A DNA stretch of 64,000 bases, from positions 42,593,842 through 42,657,841 of the forward strand of contig CM068587.1 of NCBI GenBank assembly GCA_035048485.1, in the 5' to 3' direction. The notes below the pieces were generated by a model. That model ran no database searches, was not told where the DNA came from, and saw only the letters and a program-made list of their open reading frames with translations. The translations under genes and the position numbers were made by a program. This DNA is from Pteria penguin (lineage: Eukaryota > Mollusca > Bivalvia > Pterioida > Pteriidae). Below, in pieces: positions 1 to 11,701 of the stretch. Each line of letters starts with the position of its first letter. Position 1 is the stretch's first letter.

Positions 1-413
1 AAACTTAAAGATGAATATAATTTGTTCCTGTTTGTATATCGTCTACAAGTATTTCATTCAAGTCCAACAAGAGCAAGCGGTCAGTGAAGTAAGAGTTGTC
101 TATCGTGCATAGTCGAACACGAAAGATAACTCTAATGCACTTGAGACGTGTTCTCTGTATACCTTTTCTGTAACCATATAACGTATCGTGTTCTCTGTAT
201 ACCCTTTCTGTAACCATGTAACGTATCGTGTTCTCCATATACCCTTTCTGTAACCATGTAACGTATCGTGTTCTTTGTATACCCATTCTGTAACCATGTA
301 ACGTATCGTGTTCTCTGTATACCCTTTCTATAACCATGTAACGTATCGTGTTCTCTGTATACCCTTTCTATAACCATGTAACCTATCGTGTTCTCTGTAT
401 ACCCTTTCTGTAA

Positions 414-586
414 GGGGCAGGCGTGGTGTAGTGGTTAAGCGCTTGGCTTGCGGCGCCGACGATCCGGGTTCGATTCCCGGGTTGCGCCACTATGTTTAAG
501 AGGTTGGTAACCTCCTGCTTCCATGTCGCGATATAACTGAAATATTGTTGAAAGCGACGTAAAACACTAATCAACCAACCAACCAA
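414..586 (+). mobile_element. tRNA-headed SINE, copy 1 (molluscan RUDI/V-SINE-like)
   Basis: The head has an A box (GTGGTGTAGTGGTTAAGCGC) and a B box (GGGTTCGATTCCC). The body contains GCGATATAACTGAAATATTG followed by TTGAAAGCGACGTAAAAC, and it ends in CAACCAACCAACC-type repeats. A 12-bp target duplication CCCTTTCTGTAA flanks it (402-413 and 587-598) and is made from minisatellite sequence, which proves insertion into the array. The resemblance to RUDI is from memory. Confidence 0.85.
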
Positions 587-958
587 CCCTTTCTGTAACA
601 ATGTAACGTATCGTGTTCTCTGTATACCCTTTCTATAACCATGTAACGTATCGTGTTCTTTGTATACCCTTTCTATAACCATGTAACGCATCGTGTTCTC
701 TGTATACCCTTTCTATAACCATGTAACGCATCGTGTTCTCTGTATACCCTTTCTATAACCATGTAACGCATCGTGTTCTCTGTATACTCTTTCCGTAACC
801 ATGTAACGCATCGTGTTCTCTGTATACCCTTTCTGTAACCATGTAACTTATCGTGTTCTCTGTATACCCTTTCTATAACCATGTAACGTATCGTGTTCTC
901 TGTATACCCTTTCTATAACCATGTAACGTATCGTGTTCTCTGTATACCCTTTCTGTAA

Positions 959-1123
959 GGGGCAGGCGTGGTGTAGTGGTTAAGCGCTTGGCTTGCGGCG
1001 CCGACGATCAGGGTTCGATTCCCGGGTTGTGTTTAAGAGGTTGGTAACCTCCTGCTTCCATGTCGCGATATAACTGAAATATTGTTGAAAGCGACGTAAA
1101 ACACTAATCAACCAACCAACCAA
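959..1123 (+). mobile_element. tRNA-headed SINE, copy 2, 8-bp deletion
   Basis: Same sequence as copy 1 except for one B-box-adjacent substitution (GATCAGGG for GATCCGGG) and loss of 8 bp at the head/body junction. It sits at the same point of the minisatellite unit with the same flanks. It is therefore a secondary copy made by duplication of the array, not a second insertion. Confidence 0.85.
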
Positions 1124-2089
1124 CCCTTTCTGTAACAATGTAACGTATCGTGTTCTCTGTATACCCTTTCTATAACCATGTAACGTATCGTGTTCTTTGT
1201 ATACCCTTTCTATAACCATGTAATGCATCGTGTTCTCTGTATACCCTTTCTATAACCATGTAACGCATCGTGTTCTCTGTATACCCTTTCTATAACCATG
1301 TAACGCATCGTGTTCTCTGTATACTCTTTCTGTAACCATGTAACGCATCGTGTTCTCTGTATACCCTTTCTATAACCATGTAACGTATCGTGTTCTCTGT
1401 ATACCCTTTCCATAACCATGTAACGTATCGTGTTCTCTGTATACCCTTTCTATAACCATGTAACGCATCGTGTTCTCTGTATACCCTTTCTGTAACCATG
1501 TAACGCATCGTGTTCTTTGTATACCCTTTCTGTAACCATGTAACGTATCGTGTTCTCTGTATACCCTTTCTGTAAGCATGTAACGTATCGTGTTCTCTGT
1601 ATACCCTTTCTATAACCATGTAACGCATCGTGTTCTCTGTATACCCTTTCTGTAACCATGTAACGCATCGTGTTCTTTGTATACCCTTTCTGTAACCATG
1701 TAACGTATCGTGTTCTCTGTATACCCTTTCTATAACCATGTAACGTATCGTGTTCTCTGTATACCCTTTCTATAACCATGTAACGTATCGTGTTCTCTGT
1801 ATACCCTTTCTGTAACCATGTAACGTATAGTGTTCTCTGTATACCCTTTCTATAACCATGTAACGTATCGTGTTCTTTGTATACCCTTTCTATAACCATG
1901 TAACGTATCGTGTTCTTTGTATACCCTTTCTATAACCATGTAACGTATCGTGTTCTCTGTATACCCTTTCTATAACCATGTAAGGTATCGTGTTCTCTGT
2001 ATACCCATTCTGTAACCATGTAACGTATCGTGTTCTTTGTATACCCTTTCTGTAACCATGTAACGTATCGTGTTCTCTGTATACCCTTC

Positions 2090-3330
2090 CCGGAATTGTT
2101 ATAGATTATTTTCTGAATACACGCATCACAATCTGCAGCCCATCAAGTATCTTAACATTTCATGGTCAGACTTATTTTACAATTTGAATATATTACTTAT
2201 TATCACACTGCTTTTCCACCTTAAATCATCTGAGGACAAATGTAAACAATGATAGATATAATATCAAAACGTGTAATTCCTGAACTTTCAAACTTTAAAA
2301 CTGTGCAAAAGAAAGGGCAACGTACAGTCAAACATAAACTAGAAATGTGTTCACGGGACAATACCCACCAACGGTGACGGCAAAATAGTGACCTTAGAAC
2401 AAGTTCATGACACACCCTTGTGTGATGGGTAACAATTATAACATCATTTGTGTGAAGTATCATGAATCGTGGAATAAGAAACATCAGATTGCAGTCTGAA
2501 AAAGAACTTGACGAAAAAAAGTCTTGTGGCCTTTAGTTACAGGCCAGGAACCCGTGGAACATTAATCTCAGGGAACCATAATTGTGGCAAAAGAATGTGA
2601 ATGCACAAAATTCACTCACCGGTCTGTAGTAGTCTTGTGTCAAATTTCAAATATCTCAAAGGATGTGTGAAAAAAAAATCAGAAAACTACTAGTACTTTA
2701 AAACAGTGACCTAATTCTGACAAAAGTAGGTTGACTGCAATAAGATTCAAAACTTTGTTTCTAATTGTTGATAACAGGTACAGCATTTTAAAACAATACG
2801 TTTTCAAATCATGATACTGCTTACTCGCAAAGATCTGTATATGTTAACTTCTTCACGTGTTAAAAAATCAGGATCGTATGAACTGGACATGATGATGGTG
2901 TCTGTAAAGCAAATCAAATATGTCCAAGGGCCATAATCCCGACAAGAATTGAAGGATCAAGATCTAATATTAACCACGCATATTAAGTATTTTTTTGTGA
3001 CACCACAATTACATTTATGTTTGACGGACCTTATGACGCCATAACCAGAATGTGTGCCAAATAGTGCGATGTCGGACATTTGGTGATCAGTCAATTGTCA
3101 GGCAAAATACCCCTTCTCTTTGTGCCACGTTTGATTAAAACCACTCTAGACTTTAGGGAGAAATATCGGATCTAAGTGCACGGTTGAAAATTCCTATACT
3201 GGTGCTGTAGAAATTGTTAGGCAGAAGCCATCTGTTTTCCTTGACAAGTGATGATGCTGATTTGTCTTCTTATTCTGTTTGGATAAATTACAGTTATGCT
3301 TTTAGGAGAAATCCTGCGCACTGATAGCCG
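2090..3330. other. Non-coding stretch, no gene seen
   Basis: AT-rich sequence without convincing coding content. Around 2390-2430 a fragment (GACCTT then TTCATGACACACCCTTG) resembles the tandem unit found at 5.07-5.94 kb, so part of this is probably a decayed copy of that repeat family. Confidence 0.5.
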
Positions 3331-3334
3331 GACG

Positions 3335-4904
3335 GACAGGGTGATCCCTGCATACCTCTCAAACGTTGTTTGCCGCGAGGTATAGAATAAAATTTGTTTT
3401 TCTATACTGCAGTTTCTGTATGAAAAATCCTAATATTACATCTGCGAGAAGACCTATTTCTCTAGACGGATGTCTCTGAATGTATAATCCTGAGATCACA
3501 TCTGTGATAGGACCTATTTCTCTAGGCGGATGTCTCTGAATGCATAATTCTGAGATCACATCTGTGATAGGACCTATTTCTCTAGACGGATGTCTCTGAA
3601 TGCATAATCCTGAGATCACATCTGTGATAGGACCTATTTCTCTAGACGGATGTCTCTGAATGGATAATCCTGATAAAACATCTGTGATAGGACCTATTTC
3701 TCTAGACGGATGTCTCTGAATGTATAATCCTGATATCACATCTGTGATAGGACCTATTTCTCTAGACGGATGTCTCTGAATGTATAATCCTGATATCACA
3801 TCTGTGATAGGACCTATTTCTCTAGACGGATGTCTCTGAATACATAACTCTGAGATCACATCTATGAGAGGACCTATTTCTCTAGACGGATGTCTCTGAA
3901 TGGATAATCCTGAGATCACATCTGTGATAGGACCCATTTCTCTAGACGGATGTCTCTGAAAGGATAATCCTGATAAAACATCTGTGATAGGACCTATTTC
4001 TCTAGACGGATGTCTCTGAATGTATAATCCTGATATCACATCTGTGATGGGACCTATTTCTCTCGACGGATGTCTCTGAATGGATAATCCTGAGATCACA
4101 TCTGTGATAGGCCATATTTCTCTAGACGGATGTCTCTGAATGGATAATCCTGATATAAAATCTATGAGAGGACCTATTTCTCTAGACGGATGTCTCTGAA
4201 TGTATAATTCTGAGATCACATCTGTGATAGGACCTATTTCTCTAGACGGATGTCTCTGAATGGATAATTCTGAGATCACATCTGTGATAGGACCTATTTC
4301 TCTAGACGGATGTCTCTGAATGTATAATCCTGAGTTCACATCTGTGAGAGGACCTATCTCTCTAGACGGATGTCTCTGAATGGCTAATTCTGAGATCATA
4401 TCTGTGATAGGACCTATTTCTCTAGACGGATGTCTCTAAATGTATAATCCTGAGATCACATCTATGAGAGGACCTATTTCTCTCGACGAATGTCTCTGAA
4501 TGTATAATCCTGATATCACATCTGTGATGGGACCTATTGCTCTAGACGGATGTCTCTGAATGGATAATCCTGATATAACATCTATGAGAGGACCTATTTC
4601 TCTAGACGGATGTCTCTGAATGGATAATCCTGAGTTCACATCTGTGATAGGACCTATTTCTCTAGACGGATGTCTCTGAATGGATAATCCTGATATAACA
4701 TCTATGCGAGGACTTATTTCTTTAGACGGATGTCTCTGAATGGATAATCCTGATATAACATCTATGAGAGGACCTATTTCTCTAGACAGATGTCTCTGAA
4801 TGTATAATCCTGAGATCACATCTGTTAGAGGATCTATTTCTCTAGACGGATGTCTCTGAACGTATAATCCTGAGATCACATCTGTAATAGGACCTATTTC
4901 TCTC
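3335..4904. repeat. 60-bp minisatellite, about 24-25 copies
   Basis: Unit of 60 bp containing GACCTATTTCTCTAGACGGA then TGTCTCTGAATG and TGAGATCACATCTGTGATAG. Copies are 90% or more alike. The unit is a multiple of three and stop-free in one minus frame, giving 346- and 147-residue open frames of a 20-residue repeat. There is no start context, no splice signal and no non-repeat coding flank, so I treat it as non-coding. The left border (3335-3390) carries GACGGACAGGGTGATCCC and TTGTTTGCCG, the same end sequence that closes the array at 5.07-5.95 kb. Confidence 0.93.
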
Positions 4905-5069
4905 TGTGTTTCGCTATGAGCAATACCAACATTTTATCTTTGTGCATTTTGATATATAGATGACCCCGATATTACCTAGAGCTGTCCTAACGGGACAAAT
5001 ACACCCCGCGGCAACAAAGTTGAGACATGTATTAATTCATCCCTTTATTACAACCCACGAGACGTCCAC

Positions 5070-5970
5070 AGAGGATGTATAACAAGGTTTTACCCATTGT
5101 GCCTATTGTGACCTTGGTTCAAGGTCATGACACACCCTTGGATCATAAGCAACAATTCTGTGAAATAATACTGAAATCCGTGCACAGGGGAACAAGTTAT
5201 GTCCCGTACAAGGTCATATCAATTGTGTCTATTGTGACTTTGACCTTGGACCAAGGTCATAAAACACCCTTGGATCCTAAACAACCATTCTGTGAAATAT
5301 TATTGAAATCTGTGCACAGGGTGAGAAGTTATGGCCAGGACAAAGTTTTATTTCTTGTGTCTTTTATGACCTTGACCTTTGACCTTGGTAACCAAGGTCA
5401 TGACACACCCTTTGATCCTAAGCAACAATTCTGTGAAATATTATTGAAATCTGTGCACAGGGTGAGAAGTTTTGGCCCAGACAATGTTTTACCTATTGTG
5501 TCTGTTATGACCTTGACCTTTGACTTTGGTTCAAGATCAGGACACACCTTTAGATCCTAAGCATCAATTCTGTGAAATTTGATTGGAATCTGAGCACAGA
5601 GTGAGAAGTTATGGCCCGAACAAAGTTTTAATTATTATGTCTATTATGACCTTGATTTTAAGTCATGACACATCCTTGGTTCTTAAGCAACCATTCTGTG
5701 AAATATTATTGAAATCCGTGCACAGGGGAAGAAGTTATGGCCCGGACAAGGTTTTACTTATTGTGACTATTATGACCTTGACCTTTAACCTATGACCTTG
5801 GTTTAAGGTCATAACACACCCTTGGATCCTAAGCAAGAATTCTGTGAAATGTAATTGAAATCCGTGCAACGGGTGAGAAGTTATGGCCCGGACAAAGTTT
5901 GGTGAACAGACGGACAGACAGACAGGATGATCCCCCCAAACTTTGTTTGCCGGGTGGGTGGGTGTATAAA
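5070..5970 (+). repeat. Tandem repeat of about 130-145 bp, 6 copies, with shared end module
   Basis: Imperfect copies of a unit with TGACCTTGACCTTTGACC, AAGGTCATGACACACCCTTG, GATCCTAAGCAACAATTCTG and TGTGCACAGGG. It ends in GACAGACAGACAGGATGATC and AAACTTTGTTTGCCGGG. This is a repeat style I know from bivalve genomes. It is probably the tandem core of a larger non-autonomous element. The 161-residue plus-strand open frame is not a gene. Confidence 0.85.
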
Positions 5971-6790
5971 TATGTAAGAGGGTCTATTACGGTTCTTTCT
6001 GTGTGCTTATTTGAATTAGTCATGTGATATTTCAAAGGATTTCCAATTCGATCCAGCTGCTTGGAATTTGTTTTCTAAGATGATTTAATCTACCTAGGTC
6101 CCACATCTAATTAAAAATGTTTGTACTTTGCATATATCAAACTATTGAGGTCATGTACCGGAGTAACACTGGTGGCGATAAACAAACAAATCTGTGTTTT
6201 TGTAAGTATTTTCTGATATGATTGTTATAGAATATATTTTCTGTATCAGATTTAGTAGGGCTATATCTTGTTATTTCCCTAGTTGCTGCATCTTTATATC
6301 ATAAACAATGGTCAAATGGACTATATTTTGAATGGAAAGACTTGATATAAATGTAGATGTACATTTTTTTTTTCATATTGATTCAGAATTTCAGAATTTC
6401 TGTTTTATCGTTTTAATTGACACGTTATATCACTGTCTCTATTACTGAAACTAGTATTTTATCTTGCTGGCATGAACTTGACTGAAAACAGCAAAATGAA
6501 TACATAATCAACATATAAAAACATCAGTGAGTATTATACTTAGATGGTATCACCGTTTTAAGTTTAGTTTGCAACACATGGCTGACATTTTAGTACTGAA
6601 ACAATTGAGAATGGTTATTTTCCCCTCTTTATTTACAAGTCTATTTACAAATGTCTGAAATGATGCTTTCTGAAAAATGGTCGCTTAGGACGATCCTTGT
6701 CACTTCTGCAACGGTCAACTGTTTAAACATTTCAAAGGTGAAGCAGAAATTACGATTTTTATCTTTTATGTATATAAGAAAGAGAAATTG
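5971..6790. other. Non-coding AT-rich stretch
   Basis: No coding signal, RNA gene or recognisable mobile element seen. It contains only short homopolymer runs. Confidence 0.5.
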
Positions 6791-6795
6791 TATGA

Positions 6796-6873
6796 CGAAT
6801 AACCGAATCATGATCCACAAAGAGATCAGATACACGAATAACCGAATCATGATCCACAAAGAGATCAGATACA
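6796..6873. repeat. 39-bp direct duplication
   Basis: Two near-identical adjacent copies containing ACGAATAACCGAATCATGAT and CCACAAAGAGATCAGATACA, immediately before the 33-bp minisatellite. Confidence 0.8.
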
Positions 6874-6904
6874 TGCGATTAAATCCATCGACTTCTTAAA
6901 TACA

Positions 6905-7231
6905 CCCTTCTGAAACCAACACTTGTTTGAACCACTCACAGCATAAAACCAACACTTGTTTGAACCACTCACAGCATAAAACCAACACTTGTTTGAACCA
7001 ACCAACACTTGTTTGAACCACTCATAGTATAAAACCAACACTTGTTTGAACCACTCATAGCATAAAACCAAGACTTGTTTGAACCACTCATAGTATAAAA
7101 CCAAGACTTGTTTGAACCACTCATAGTATAAAACCAAGACTTGTTTGAACCACTCATAGTATAAAACCAACACTTGTTTGAATCACTCATAGTATAACAC
7201 CAACACTTGTTTGAACCACTCATAGTATAAA
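6905..7231. repeat. 33-bp minisatellite, about 10 copies
   Basis: Unit AAAACCAACACTTGTTTGAA plus CCACTCATAGTAT. The array contains one shortened copy near 6995-7005. The length is a multiple of three, so minus-strand frames encoding an 11-residue repeat stay open. At 7248-7315 a short AT-rich inverted and direct repeat of TAACGGTAAATTA follows. Confidence 0.92.
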
Positions 7232-7549
7232 AATTACACCTTAACGAATAATAAATTAGTAATTACAGTAACGGTAAATTACTAATTACTGTAACGGTAA
7301 ATTAGTAATTTGTGAACATCTGTAGGCTACTTTTTACTTAAAAACTGTATTTCGTTTTAATTATGACCAAACTCAGTAATTCGTTTAGTGGTATAATAAA
7401 ATAGAATTCTAACCGTATAACAGCCCCGGGAAGATATCTGATATCAATATATTTAACATTACTTAGCAATAATCAAGTTTTTGAGTTAGATCTGCGACTG
7501 CGTTACTTGTATATGTTTTACTGACAATATTTTATATACTGTCGTGAGA

Positions 7550-7822
7550 TTGATTGATTGATTTTTGTTTTATGTCACACGAAGAATATTTCACATATAT
7601 GGTGACGGCATCTGCCTGATGCAGGGCGTACAAATTTTGACCTTTGCAACGGACCCATCCGAAGCAGTGAGGGATCTTTAGCGTGCCATGCATACCACGA
7701 CACGGGGCCTCGGTTTTTACTGTCTCATCCGAAAGACAGGACACCGGCATGACCAGAGCGGGAATCGAACCCCGGCCTCCCGACTACGAGTCCAGCGCGA
7801 CACCACTAGGCCACGCGGGCTT
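7550..7822 (-). mobile_element. tRNA-headed SINE (second family), minus orientation
   Basis: Read on the minus strand: head GCGTGGCCTAGTGGTGTCGC (A box), B box GGTTCGATTCCC, then CCGGTGTCCTGTCTTTCGGA, GATGAGACAGTAAAAACCGA, a body with AAGATCCCTCACTGCTTCGG and CAGGCAGATGCCGTCACCAT, and a tail of (AATC)n. Imperfect 12-bp flanking duplication ACTGTCGTGAGA / ACCGTAGTGAGA. It is not a functional tRNA gene. Confidence 0.85.
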
Positions 7823-7849
7823 ACCGTAGTGAGACTTGCACCAGTAAAT

Positions 7850-8640
7850 TATGTAGACATTCTAGGATATAATATTAATAAGCCATATACAAATAGTAGA
7901 TAATAATATTCTGCAGTTCTTGGGAGTTTTCGTTTCGTCAACCGAATGTTTTCAACAAACAAGTTTCTTTGTTTTTAATAGACTGTTAAGTTCATTCAGT
8001 TTGTCCGAACTCTGAAATCAGTTGTCAGATACCAATGATCTACAAGTCAAGAATCCTGCTCCTCTTGGCCGTTCGTCAGATTCTGCAGGCTTTGAATAGA
8101 ATGATTTTTATGCATAGATCCTTTCACGGTAAATGCGGGACTTGCGTTGCACGCAAAAATAACCTTTTCCGCAAAATTTTGAAAGATTGTGTCTAACGTG
8201 ATTTAGTCGGAACAGTGATTATTTTCCTCGAAAAATGTCAGCCCCAAAAGGGTCTATAAAATGATTTATCTTCCCCTGTTCAGAACTCTCCAACTGTCTG
8301 CATATCACGGTGTGGTATATACGAGTGACTGCTACTTCACAGACCATATCTCACCATGGTCAATGGACCATATAAATGAGAAAATAAAGGAAATCAACGG
8401 TCATAACACAACTTGTACACCACTTCTTCTCCACTCCCGCGGATTACTTTAATAATCAAGGGCAGATAATCCACCTTATTATAATGACCTATAGCATGTC
8501 ATTTTTTACTATTTGACTGATATTGGCTCTTTAGATAAACTTGAATAGCATCACCGTAAAAAGTGATCATAATTCATGATGTAGTATCCATCTTCAGCCA
8601 AACACAGCTTCGTCCATTCATCCGGCTCATTCATTGAATG
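7850..8640. other. Region downstream of bZIP-1, no gene seen
   Basis: AT-rich, without coding or repeat signal that I recognise. A minus-strand AATAAA at 8646-8641 probably ends the bZIP-1 transcript just above this stretch. Confidence 0.45.
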
Positions 8641-8660
8641 TTTATTTTGCATTGAAGTTT

Positions 8661-11646
8661 TTACGTTTGGTCCGAGTTCTCGTCATCGTCTGAGAACTGT
8701 ACACCGAGTTCTATCTGTAATTGCCCGAGACTTAACAGATCTAAACTTGGCTGGTATACATGGTCGCTCATGCGAGTTTTTAACCAGTTAATGTCTTTAA
8801 CTAACTGCTTGACTTCTGATCGAAGTTCCTTGTTCTTTTTCTCAAGATCCATGACAGCCTGCAATACCATCGAGACAAATAATTAGGCAAACATCACCAA
8901 TCACGATGACGTATGTAAACATGGCACATATATCTACCATGACATTAGCCAGCAACAGAGTAGTGCAGTTTATAGTGGCATTCACTGTATGGTACTGTAT
9001 ACAAATAGGACAAATGTCTCACCGTGAAACTGAGAAAAGACTTAACTATGTGCTTAAGATGTCATTAGGACTAAACATGTGCTTAGATGTCATTAGGACT
9101 AACTATGTGCTTGAGACGTCATTAAGACTAACTATGTGCTTATGATGTCATAAGGACTAACTAATCATGCACTTAAGATGTTATTGGGACTAACTGTGTG
9201 CTTAAGACGTCATAAGGACTAACTATGTGCTTAAGATGTCATTAGGAATTACTAATCGTGCATTTAAGATGTTACTGGGACTAACTATGCGCTTAAAATG
9301 CCATTAGGACTAACTATATGCTTGAGACATCATAAGGACTAACTAAGTGCTTAAGATGTCAATAGGACTAATTATGTGTTTGAGATGTCATTAGAACCAA
9401 CTATGTGCTTTTGGTGATATTAGGACTAAATATGTGTTTAAGATGACATTAGGGCTAATTATGTGCTTGACATTAGGACTAGCTATGTGTTTAAGATGAC
9501 ATTAGGGCCAATTATGTGCTTGACATTAGGACTAGCTATGTGTTTAAGATGACATTAGGGCTAATTATGTGCTTGACATTAGGACTAGCTATTTGTTAAG
9601 ATGACATTAGGGCTAATTATGTGCTTGACATTAGGACTAGCTATTTGTTAAGATGACATTAGGACTGATTTTGTGCTTGATATTAGGACTGTGTTCTAAA
9701 GATGTCATTAGGAATAACTATGTGCCTAAGATGACATTAGGACTAATTATGTACTAACTATGACTTTAGGACTAATTATGTGCTTTTGATGAAATTGGGA
9801 TTAATTATGTGCTTTTGATGAAATTAAAACTAACTATATATGTGGTTAAAATGACATTGGGACTAATTATGTGCTTGACATTCGGACTAACTATGTGCTT
9901 AAGATGTCATTAGAAATGTGTGCTTAAAATGACATTATGACTTATTACATGTACATGTATGTGCTTTTGATGACATTTGGATTAATTATGTGCTTGACAT
10001 TACATTAGGACTAACTTTGTGCGTTTGATGAAATTAGAATTAACTATATATGCTTTAAGATGACATTAAGACAAACTATTTGCTTAAAATGACATTAGGG
10101 CTAACTACGTGCGTTTAATGAAATTAGAACTAACTATGTGCTTAAGACGACATTAGGACTAACTATGCGCCTTTGATGCCATTAGGAGAAAGTATGTAGT
10201 TCAGATGACATAAGGAATAACCATATGCTTCAGATGACACAAGGAATATTTATTCACTTCAGATGACACAAGGAATATTTATGCACTTCAGATTAAAGGA
10301 CTAATTATGTGCTTCAGATGACGAATTGACTACTTATGTTCCTTAAATGGCATAAGGACAAACTATGTACTTTGAATGACATTAGGACTGACCATGTATT
10401 TTAGATGTTTTACGATGTCCTTTGCAGTCATGATAAGCCACCCCTGCACTTAGATGAAATAGGACTAGCTATGAACTTTAGATGGCATTAGGATTAATCG
10501 TGCACCTCGAGTGACAAAATTGCTCATAGTGGTATGATAGTAGCTACAAGCATTTGGCGTAAAATGATCAGGCACTTATCTTGTTATTGTGTTCAAGAGA
10601 TGTACGGTTCCACCTCGGTATTAATTTCACATCCTGTATGTAGAAATACACCACTATGGCGTTGTGTATAGAGCAATGTAAGTAAAATACCTTTGCCATT
10701 TTGCCTGTTGCTAAACTCTTCTTCTGTCGAAACTTTTTGGCGGCTCTTCGATTTTGTTCTCGTCGTTTTTCTAAGCGTTCGATCTCTGCTGGTAAAAGCT
10801 GAAAATACAGATCGGATCTCATCACAAATAATATGTCCCAAAACCTTCAGATCTCATCACAAATAACATGTCCCAAATCCATCACAAATAACATGTCCCA
10901 AAACCATCACAAATAACATGTCCCAAAACCCTCCAATCCCTCAACAAAAACGTCCCAAAACCATCACAAATGACATGCCCCGAAACTCTCAGATCCCATC
11001 ACAAATAACATGTCCCGTCCGAAACGCTCTGGTCACGTCACGAATAACATGTTCCGAAACCTTCAGATTCCATTACAAATAACATGTCCCGAAACCTTGA
11101 GAACATGGCCCGTCGGAAACCTTCAGGTCCAATCAAGAATTTATGAAATACTTGAGCCGCAGCGTAATAAGTGATAACTGTAATGTCTCCACGAAATCGC
11201 ATCAATCAATTGAAAAGATTCAATGTGCTCTGACAAATATTAGTACTAGTGATTAGAGAGTCATCATCTAATTCTGATGTATAGTTTGGATGTATTTTTG
11301 ATTGTAAGGCACTATTTATTGTATACTAGTAATACACTAGTAATATTCCGTATGCAAACACACCAATAATATAACATTTACTCCTGCATAATATGTAAAA
11401 ACAATAATTTCTATAATACTAAAAAATGAAAGAAAGAAAGAATGAATGAATGAATGAATGAATGAATCAAACAATCAATCAATAAATAAATCAACCAATA
11501 AATAAATAATTAATTAGATCATTTTAAGCTGAATTAATTCATCAACTCATTCATTTTTTTATTCATTCATAAATAAGATAAACAGATCTATAACTGAATA
11601 GATACATGGATAATGTAACCAAAACAACAACAACAATACTAATAAC

Positions 11647-11701
<55 letters not shown>

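Larger units (their letters stand above)
148..2088. repeat. 40-bp minisatellite array with two SINE copies inside
   Basis: Tandem array of a 40-bp unit, TGTATACCCTTTCTGTAACC plus ATGTAACGTATCGTGTTCTC, with few variants per copy (CTATAACC/CTGTAACC, GTATCG/GCATCG, TTCTTT/TTCTCT). It is interrupted at 414-586 and 959-1123 by SINEs. Because 40 is not a multiple of three, all frames are sampled in turn and long minus-strand open frames of a 40-residue repeat appear; they are artefacts of the unit. The shared variant AACAATG after both SINEs shows a larger duplicated block. Confidence 0.95.

Noticed and set aside
414..490. Apparent tRNA genes (A and B boxes) at 414, 959, 7.8, 18.3, 54.7 and 58.3 kb
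   Set aside because: Each is fused to a SINE body and tail, several with target duplications; cloverleafs are not conserved.
3359..4879. Minus-strand open frames of 346 and 147 residues made of a 20-residue repeat
   Set aside because: They follow from a 60-bp unit that lacks stops in one frame; no unique flanking coding sequence, splice signals or promoter.
5075..5795. Plus-strand frames of 161 and 70 residues
   Set aside because: They lie inside the roughly 135-bp tandem repeat and change frame between copies.
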